40,869 nt of DNA, from the NCBI GenBank assembly GCA_017509065.1, contig JAFWQM010000013.1, positions 1 to 40,869 on the forward strand, in the 5' to 3' direction. Source of the stretch: Clostridia bacterium. GTDB lineage: Bacteria; Bacillota_A; Clostridia; Christensenellales; Aristaeellaceae. The position numbers and the translations under genes were made by a program. The notes beneath the pieces are model-generated. The model did no database searches and was not told the DNA's origin. It worked only from the letters and a program-made list of their open reading frames with translations. Positions 32,801 through 38,549 of this stretch are shown here, one piece after another (the first letter of the stretch is position 1; each line of letters opens with the position of its first letter).

Positions 32801-35800
32801 TAATGTAAGTGAATATTATGGAATAAAACCTAATCAACCGGTGATATGGTATAATGATGATATTGGAGATGTAAATGTAACAAGACGCGGAATAAGAGAT
32901 TCAATTTGGCATGGTATTGGAGAAGATAAAGCAGCGGCTTTTGCGGCGATAAAAGATGTAATAGAAAAAGGGCGCTTAGTTCATTATGAAAAAGACTGGA
33001 AAGGAAGGGGATATGATACTTGCGTTATTGCAGCACCAATTACAATAAACAAAGAAAATGGAAAACCAATGGATTATATAATGGGAATACAGGTAAAAAG
33101 ATCGGGAGACACACAAAAATATTATATCCATGAGGTGCTTTTACAAAAAAATGATGGGTCTGAAAGCCGTTCTACCAGGACGGTCAATACTGATCGCAAC
33201 CCTGGCGGCGATAGACCCACCATGAATAGTATACTCGAATCCGTAATGAAATACAAGGGGGAAAATGAAGGTCAGAAAAATAATCCAATGACAAAAGAAT
33301 CGCGCCGCGCGTCCACGGACGACGCCGAAACCCAGGAAGCGCTGGACGAAGTGACGGAGGATCCCGAGCTGTACGCACAGGTGGCGGCGGACGCGGACAT
33401 CCGGGCGGCGTGGCAGTTACTCATGCGGCTGCACCGGCTGACCACCCAGGGCGGGGAAAACGCGCTGATCCAGAAGGGCGCTTTTGAAAAACGGCTTTCC
33501 GACATCATTCAGAAGATCGCGGACAAGACCGGCACCAAGTACGGGCCCGTGAAGCTGCGGAACGCCCTGCGGAAAATCTATCAGGCCATGGAGCAGAGCC
33601 AGTACAGCCCCGGAGAAATCCTGCAATACGCCAGGGACTTGATGAAGGACGTGCTGGACGCTTCGCCGGGGGTGCTGGTGGAGCAGGACGAAACCACAAA
33701 GGAAATCCTGGCCGGGCTGAAACGGCGGCGGTTCTACCTGACCGACGACCAGAAGAACGAGATCAAGAACACCTACGGAACCATTTCCACCTTTACCAAC
33801 AAGAACTTCGGAACGCTGCACGTGGTCAAACGGGACGCGAAAACCGCCAGCTTAGAGGACGTATGGCTGGAGGACCTGGCCCACAAACTGCCGGGCGTGT
33901 TCGCGGAGGACACCAGCCCCCTGGACATGCCGGGCATTCTGGACGCATGGCTGGAGACCACGAAGGAAAAGAAGTACGCGGGCGAGTTTGGGCACAACAT
34001 CGGGGCATACGCCACCGATTTGGCGCTGAATGCCATGCTGGACTTTTACGACGTGCCGGGGGCGCTGAAAACCAAAGCGGATATCCGGGAAGGATTCAAG
34101 GAGCGCATTAACCAGCAGCGGGCAGAAATCAACCGCCTGAAAGAAACGGCCCGGGGCGCGGTGGATCAGGCGCGGCTGCAATATGAGGAGCGTTACCGCC
34201 AGCGGGTGGAAAAGGCCCAGGAGCGCAGGTTGGAAACCGAAAAGAAAAAGAAGCTGCGGGGCCAGATCACCCGGGACGTGCGGGCCATCAACAGCCTGAA
34301 CGTGCGAAACAGCGACACCAGCCACGTGCCCCAGGCCATGCAGGCAGCGGCGCTGAAAGCGGTGGAGCCCTTCCTTTCCGGCAGCGGCGTATTCAGCGGA
34401 ACGGAAATGCTGCGGCTTGCCAGGGAATACAAGCTGCTGGAGGAACGCAAGGGCGAAATCGGCGGCTTTGACGAAGATATTTTGATCACGATCGAAAGCC
34501 TGCCCGAAAAACTGAACGGGCGGCGGCTGGCCCAATTGACCGAAGGGGAGCTGCAAGAGCTGGCCGACACCATGGGCAACCTGCGCAAGATCATTGCCGA
34601 CGAAAACGAAGCATTCCTGAACGGGCGAAAGACCACCGTGGATGCGCTAAGCGGACGCCTGAAAGCAGACATGCGGGCCAAGGGCCAGGCGAAGCAGGGC
34701 CCCATTGCCAAGGCGGCGCGGATGTTCCAGTACCTGGAGGAAACCCCGGCGTACTTCGCCGACCGGGTGGGCGGCGTGATCAAGGATATGATCGGCGACT
34801 TGTTCAAGGGGGAAACCGAATGGGCGGACGTGATCGACGCGGCTATCAAATACAAAAACGAAATGCTGGAAAAATACCACGTGGCGGACTGGATCAACGA
34901 TAAAAAGCACGCCCGCTTTACGACCCAGCACGGCGACCAGATCGAGCTGAACAAGCAGGAAGCGCTGACCCTGTACGCCCAGTGGAAGCGCGAAACCACC
35001 AACAAGCTGCAAAACGGCAACCATCTGCGGGTGGGCGGCTTCATGTACGGAAAGGGAACGAAATACGAGGGCGTGGACACCCTGCGGCCCCATCCCCTGA
35101 CCGACAGCGACATGCGGATGATCAAAAGCTATCTGACGGAGGAACAGATGGCATTTGCCGACGAAATGGTGAAGTACCTGTCGGAGGACATGTCAAAACT
35201 GGGAAACGAAGTGAGCATGCAGCTGTACGGGTACAATAAATTTTCGGAGCCTTATTATTTCCCCTACAGCACGGACAAGCGGTATTTGCCCAGCGATTTG
35301 ACACAGAATGGCGCGGAACCGGTAAAACAGACGAAAAACAAAGGATTCACCAAGGCCCTGATGCAGAACGCGGCCACGCCCCTGATCGAGGGCAATTTCA
35401 TGGACATGTGGGGAAACCACGTGAATGAAATGGCGCTTTACAAGGCCTTTGCAGTGGCACAGGACACCATGAGCCGGGTGATCAATCAGCGCGTACCGGG
35501 GGAAATCCGCACGGACAGCAAAACCGGCGAGGAATTCGTGGTGACGCCGGAAAGCAACAAGATCGAAATGGAACGGGCGCTGGGCGAGGAGGGCATGAAA
35601 TACCTGACCACCCTGTTCCGGGACATCAGCGGCGGCGTGCGGGCCGATGAACGGGGCAACATCATGGCAAAGGGCCTGAGCCTGTTCAAGAAGGGCGCGG
35701 TGCTGGGCAACCTTTCCGTGGTGCTTCAGCAGCCCACGGCATACGCCAGGGCCATGAACATGATGAGCCCAATCTATCTGAACCTGGTCTCCAAGGAAAC

Positions 35801-37928
35801 GGCGAACCTTGCCAGGAACGTGAACGAAATGTATCAATACTCCGGCGTGGCGAAAATCAAGAAAATGGGCCGGTTTGATACGGGCACAGGCAGGAGCGCC
35901 ATTCAGCTGCTGACCGAAGGAACGGAGGATATGAACGCGGCCCAGAAGGCGCTGGCCGGGATCGACAAATGGGCGGGCATCGGCGCGGAAAAAGCCGACG
36001 AATGGACATGGGGCCTGCTGTGGGGCGCGGTGAAGAAGGAAACGGAACACACCCACCCGGAATTGAAACCGGGCTCGGAAGCCTTCCTGCGGGCCGCGGG
36101 CGAGCGCTTCAACGATATTTGCCGCCATACGCAGGTATACGACAGCGTATTAAGCAAGAGCACATGGATGCGCAGCAGCAGCCTGATGGATAAATCGGTT
36201 ACCAGTTTCATGGCGGAGCCGACCCTTTCCCTGAATATGCTGCTGGGGGCCATGCAGAAATACAACCAGCCGGGCGGAAAGAGAAAGATCGCCTGGGCGG
36301 CGGGCACCTACGCGGTGAGCAGCCTGCTGGTGGCGCTGGCAAAATCCATTGCCACGGCAACCAGGCGGAAGAAGGACGAGGGCCGCACGTGGCTGGAAAA
36401 GTACGTGGCGGAGAGCGCAGGCAATTTCCTGGACGAAATCAGCCCCTTCGGCATTGCGGGCATGATCCCCTACGTGCGGGACATCATGAGCCTGTTTGAG
36501 GGGTACGATGTTCAGCGGAATGATATGGACGCCTGGCAGCAGCTGGCAAAGGGATTCAAAGCCCTGCAAAAGTATGTAAACGGGGAAACCGATTCGCTGG
36601 AGGACACGATTCAGAACGCCCTGGGCCCGGTGGCGAACCTGTTCGGCGTTCCGTTCAAAAATATGTACCGCGATTTGGAATCCATCATCATGCAGCAGTT
36701 CGGCGGGGCCGGCGCGGACGAGCCAACCACGGCGCGGGACCTGAAATACAGCGTGCTGGACAACCTGAAAATCGGCCCCTTCGACCTGTGGAATGGCGGA
36801 AACAAAGCATACTATGAACGCATGGAGCAGGCGTTGATCGCCGGGGACAACGACAAGTACGAGGAGCTGCGGGGGTATCTGGAGGAGACCAAAAAGGTGA
36901 AGCCCGACGCAATCAACAGCGGGGTAAAGAACCAAATCAAGACCAGCTGCACCGACGGCGCGATCAGCGAAGAAGAGGCCATGAAGCTGCTTGAAAACAA
37001 CTTCGGCATGGAACACGACAAAGCCTGGGAAGAAGTGGAAAAATGGAAGCAGCAAGCGGCCCACGAAGATGACGAGGAATACAGCTATTCCAAATATCGG
37101 GAAGTGCTGGACCTGGTAAAGGAAGGGGGAGACATAACAGCGGCATCCCGGAAACTGACGGAGAACACCAGGACCACCGAAAAGGACGTGCAAAGCAAAA
37201 TCCAAAGCCAAATCGGCGAATGGTACAGAAGCGGAGAGCTGACGAGGCAGCAGGCGGAAGAAAAGCTGAAAATGTACACAGACGTGAAAAGCAAAGACGA
37301 TTTGCATTGGATGCTTGACAAGTGGGACTATGAAAAAGATCATCCCGACGACAATTACAGCAAATACGTGGACGTATTCGATGCTGTAAAGAACGGTAAG
37401 CCCATCGACGCCGCCATGCAGGAAATGACGGATTACGGCTACGAAGAAAAGGACGTGCAAAGCCAAATCCGAAGCAAGATCAAGGAATGGTATCTTGGCG
37501 GAGAGCTGACGAGGCAGCAGGCGGAAAACAAGCTGCAAGAATATGGCAACGTAAAGGACAAGGACGAGCTGTACTGGACCATGGATCAATACGACTTTGA
37601 AAAGCAGAACGCAGGAAAAAAGGACGCCAAATATGAGCGGTACGCTGCTTTCAACGAAGCCGTAGAGACGGGCAAGGACCTTTCCGCCACCGTAAAAAAG
37701 TATACAGATCACGGAGTGGAAAAGAGCACCCTTGCGAGCCAGATCACCAGCCAGTTCAAGCCACAATACCTGGCCATGCTGCAAGCGGGAAAGAAAAGCG
37801 AGGCTTCGGCGCTGAAAAATCACCTGCTGCGGGCCTATGAAGTGCTGGGCTATGACCGGGCGAAAAAGAGCAAGGACATTGACGACTGGATCAAGCAGGA
37901 GCAGAAGAAGCAGAGCCAGAAGAAATAA
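26814..37928 (+). CDS. Giant internal virion polyvalent protein (metalloprotease, ADP-ribosyltransferase-like and nuclease-like domains)
   Basis: 3704 residues; AGGAGG 8 bases before the ATG. In order: helical N-terminus; Gly/Ala-rich hydrophobic segments near 620-680 and 760-790 (membrane-insertion type); a linker with Ala/Gln/Glu; two tandem 80-residue repeats (about 1016-1098 and 1111-1192); a zincin-type site HELLH (1503-1507); a VYHGT-type ADP-ribosyltransferase-like domain (from about 1820; PVYHGTSETF, then GAFFSPWDDDARGYGEN); an AT-rich LPD3/PBECR-like nuclease-type domain (about 1950-2140); long helical regions; a hydrophobic part near 3150-3220; four C-terminal units of about 90 residues (one from 36805, then YSKY 37081, YSKY 37351, YERY 37630). 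Such proteins are ejected with the DNA and act in the new host cell. Domain names are by motif; the frame is certain. Confidence 0.85.
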   Translation: MSERFKDKLKTLYKDAQAKGRGALSLNEGTKGTISPMEKAMLAQLEKDKEQQAEKKETLNMNPYKTVGVNLKFQSIYSRLESAKKKYGSSADIYADAMRLTDAFGNTVRAAYNLHKGSDAKNYLDIAQRTLDTEMEKTLLDYKYRGKTAAAMEEALANLGYQSMKQVEANNQQNVIARAAQMGAANLPEEQRLLIDNLSRLAEIGENVYENGGAMSLNWDDAALWQYAMRQPGTEWMGTGSATLQQYQNWANEEAQRIKNGYVLDYDTADKYMEGVPGYVFAREHQGDLTPYMTAAGNISGLIDKLTAKGWDALTAPEQEALYQALENVDVDGASLGRYPLPEMTKEQIAEAMGGLDEATRESLNQQGAQWAEALDNVNGIFSAYAPTKEQQALLDLYRATPEGAQAYVEDAAGTSEEQKAKDNNWMVERREKFAKVPEMPNYASYSEPDEDYRPKDKYIDNVYRVVNGYWIPETVDEAREYLIYTLMDDEEKGIFNALAYTGEFKEAKEYLEYIKYDLNERANQNVAKYVEKDVNSGTWGAIKQSLFSILASLTRPVGALDIYAQEMAQKMGWKTSPIDYNRGQTSGIWADTARETVQKNVDWAVNILGQDVDLFDFLYGTAMSGVDSAAAGAIGGGGWLGGAILGLGAAQSTMMDIKERGGNDRQVILGGTLAGIFETLFEKASIGKFYDEMKHLGRRSGKEALKNVLAQAGINFSEEFFTELADMIADEKIMGELSENQTKYNEYIRLGMSPDEARAQVAGDTAQRLLEAGFGGALMGGAFGLVSNVTSDVATGKMDKSTGAAIKPDTQETLKKIAGTLNGKAKTLADKYQPGKATAQQTGELFRETIKGLSGVYRETLVERVAQDFKKDGISNDAAFAIVEMMAGQQLDSAQVQALARDGKAMDALYKAMGMQNPAAKTAADVKATARTQTAKNAENVLDFAPMPGFEEETEATSAVEQAAQNALQKTAARQAEAQTAQPAKPAAQEAKAEAKTAPAQQPRAEQQESGKMPETLEKAFSSIISKYRNGNILRTDAEDAAAEAIDKLARQTGVKAWSWDEKAKGDFQPMNRTDAAARMQEKYGAVFQEMLEEADRQNQREEAEGRIPADLEEAFAGIIEGVLNGGMDERDAMDRAAEAIDEKAKKKGWKVWDWDKNSQADFPALTRTQESAQMQQEYSAAFQRMLEDAKKTGKVELAPRESVTVPKTEETQETATGEADAAPAAANEEAAAKIQPEEETQQAAQEAQETEAETAQEENGMEAIGEEAAAEESTATETKGNDTLMGGVKEILNDAESGAAEARMEDGSTVPLEEAGLTKDQQQVAQAAADLPQEAQAAMTGAYTPGTNARDYARGFRSLYKQAAAGASPNSMTSLYADTMTQIQRGAAIKAGQKAYEKEQAQAAADTQKTLEKLKKKGAAFQFLADRNQKGSGVYFARVRQGVSDAAKATLMVADKLAKQYGFQVRVFDHMDANGSYETGSNVINVALDAEGNMIGRTLSHELLHYVKEWGKESGEKLQTYILNALKKADGYDFDARKADIMRQYRTENGQQLSDAEAEEEMAAEGMLDVIDTEENLRDLFKETQDKGLMEKIRDWLADAAQKIKQALNDLAWSHPEVRALKDDADYFQRLSDMFRAALNQASENYRMSQRNLYDAAKADPDVQAYVEAMGQAVTLEDAKAEADALITSMYMRAEKKWIEQHPEEYEQGLDKFREALRRFTSGQDKSLFFALNAQGLHVPTQALYPVLAYAGRQMVSAETQAEKAGGGERKELRAGAMDAEYMRAVENEDEETKQRIVDEAAENAMQNSKIRDEDGKLLPVYHGTSETFTEFDMSKGRANMDIQGAFFSPWDDDARGYGENVGKYYLDIKNPASESVGYQALRRFQGQNEAGKKAREYLISQGYDGVNNEDMEYIAFYPEQIKSADPVTYDDKGEVIPPSERFNEGKGDIRYSVRANINTSDKQMEDNKKIVANMKSVKDLQGNEFVKGEDLLDNVSEYYGIKPNQPVIWYNDDIGDVNVTRRGIRDSIWHGIGEDKAAAFAAIKDVIEKGRLVHYEKDWKGRGYDTCVIAAPITINKENGKPMDYIMGIQVKRSGDTQKYYIHEVLLQKNDGSESRSTRTVNTDRNPGGDRPTMNSILESVMKYKGENEGQKNNPMTKESRRASTDDAETQEALDEVTEDPELYAQVAADADIRAAWQLLMRLHRLTTQGGENALIQKGAFEKRLSDIIQKIADKTGTKYGPVKLRNALRKIYQAMEQSQYSPGEILQYARDLMKDVLDASPGVLVEQDETTKEILAGLKRRRFYLTDDQKNEIKNTYGTISTFTNKNFGTLHVVKRDAKTASLEDVWLEDLAHKLPGVFAEDTSPLDMPGILDAWLETTKEKKYAGEFGHNIGAYATDLALNAMLDFYDVPGALKTKADIREGFKERINQQRAEINRLKETARGAVDQARLQYEERYRQRVEKAQERRLETEKKKKLRGQITRDVRAINSLNVRNSDTSHVPQAMQAAALKAVEPFLSGSGVFSGTEMLRLAREYKLLEERKGEIGGFDEDILITIESLPEKLNGRRLAQLTEGELQELADTMGNLRKIIADENEAFLNGRKTTVDALSGRLKADMRAKGQAKQGPIAKAARMFQYLEETPAYFADRVGGVIKDMIGDLFKGETEWADVIDAAIKYKNEMLEKYHVADWINDKKHARFTTQHGDQIELNKQEALTLYAQWKRETTNKLQNGNHLRVGGFMYGKGTKYEGVDTLRPHPLTDSDMRMIKSYLTEEQMAFADEMVKYLSEDMSKLGNEVSMQLYGYNKFSEPYYFPYSTDKRYLPSDLTQNGAEPVKQTKNKGFTKALMQNAATPLIEGNFMDMWGNHVNEMALYKAFAVAQDTMSRVINQRVPGEIRTDSKTGEEFVVTPESNKIEMERALGEEGMKYLTTLFRDISGGVRADERGNIMAKGLSLFKKGAVLGNLSVVLQQPTAYARAMNMMSPIYLNLVSKETANLARNVNEMYQYSGVAKIKKMGRFDTGTGRSAIQLLTEGTEDMNAAQKALAGIDKWAGIGAEKADEWTWGLLWGAVKKETEHTHPELKPGSEAFLRAAGERFNDICRHTQVYDSVLSKSTWMRSSSLMDKSVTSFMAEPTLSLNMLLGAMQKYNQPGGKRKIAWAAGTYAVSSLLVALAKSIATATRRKKDEGRTWLEKYVAESAGNFLDEISPFGIAGMIPYVRDIMSLFEGYDVQRNDMDAWQQLAKGFKALQKYVNGETDSLEDTIQNALGPVANLFGVPFKNMYRDLESIIMQQFGGAGADEPTTARDLKYSVLDNLKIGPFDLWNGGNKAYYERMEQALIAGDNDKYEELRGYLEETKKVKPDAINSGVKNQIKTSCTDGAISEEEAMKLLENNFGMEHDKAWEEVEKWKQQAAHEDDEEYSYSKYREVLDLVKEGGDITAASRKLTENTRTTEKDVQSKIQSQIGEWYRSGELTRQQAEEKLKMYTDVKSKDDLHWMLDKWDYEKDHPDDNYSKYVDVFDAVKNGKPIDAAMQEMTDYGYEEKDVQSQIRSKIKEWYLGGELTRQQAENKLQEYGNVKDKDELYWTMDQYDFEKQNAGKKDAKYERYAAFNEAVETGKDLSATVKKYTDHGVEKSTLASQITSQFKPQYLAMLQAGKKSEASALKNHLLRAYEVLGYDRAKKSKDIDDWIKQEQKKQSQKK

Positions 37929-37937
37929 CCAGGAAAG

Positions 37938-37964
37938 GGCTCCCATGGCGGGGGCTCTTTTTTT
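37938..37964 (+). terminator. Terminator after the giant gene
   Basis: GCTCCC (37939-37944) / GGGGGC (37950-37955) with one G-U pair, followed by seven T (37958-37964). It separates the internal protein gene from the tail-fibre module. Confidence 0.78.
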
Positions 37965-38006
37965 GCGCGGGATTTTGATAAGATGCAGAGGAAAGGGGGC
38001 GGACGG

Positions 38007-38549
38007 ATGGCCTACCTGGGCGATATACAGATGGCGGGAACGCCGCAGACGGTGGCGCAGCTTTGGGAGTACGTGCGGGCCCTGGAGAGGGAAATCCGGC
38101 GCGTGACGGAAGACCTGGGCAATGAAAACATCCGGGACGGGGCCATTGCGCAGAAAAAGCTGGAAGAACCGCTGGTGCGCGGCATGAAAAAAGCCGAGGA
38201 TACCACGGAGGGCCTGGCCAAGCTGGAAAAGCGCCTGACCGACGCCATCAAGCGCGACCGGGAGAAGATGGACGCGGCGGGCATGGGCACGAACGGCATG
38301 AACCTGGACGCGGCCACGGCCAACCCGCCCATATTCAGCGGCAAAATCAGCATAGACAAAGACGGCGTGAGCGTTAAGCAGGGCGGGGCCCTGAACGTAT
38401 TCGACCCCAACGCGGAGCAAATGGTGAATTTTGCGCCAGACGCGGCAAAGCTGCACCGGGGCGGATGGGTGGAAAAAGCGCAGATCGTAAGCGGCGCCCT
38501 GGTGCTGACCCTGAGCGACGGGACAGAGATCACTTATGGAGGGAATTAA
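38007..38549 (+). CDS. Tail-fibre module protein (adaptor-like)
   Basis: 180 residues from ATG 38007, with AAGGGGG upstream. An N-terminal helical part (TPQTVAQLWEYVRALEREIR, then coiled coil to about residue 95, DTTEGLAKLEKRLTDAIKRD) leads to a small beta-rich C-terminus (ISIDKDGVSVKQGGALNVFD). It ends one base before the fibre start, so it is transcribed with it and probably links the fibre to the tail or helps it fold. No family named. The 24-base upstream extension to ATG 37983 is not favoured. Confidence 0.62.
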   Translation: MAYLGDIQMAGTPQTVAQLWEYVRALEREIRRVTEDLGNENIRDGAIAQKKLEEPLVRGMKKAEDTTEGLAKLEKRLTDAIKRDREKMDAAGMGTNGMNLDAATANPPIFSGKISIDKDGVSVKQGGALNVFDPNAEQMVNFAPDAAKLHRGGWVEKAQIVSGALVLTLSDGTEITYGGN

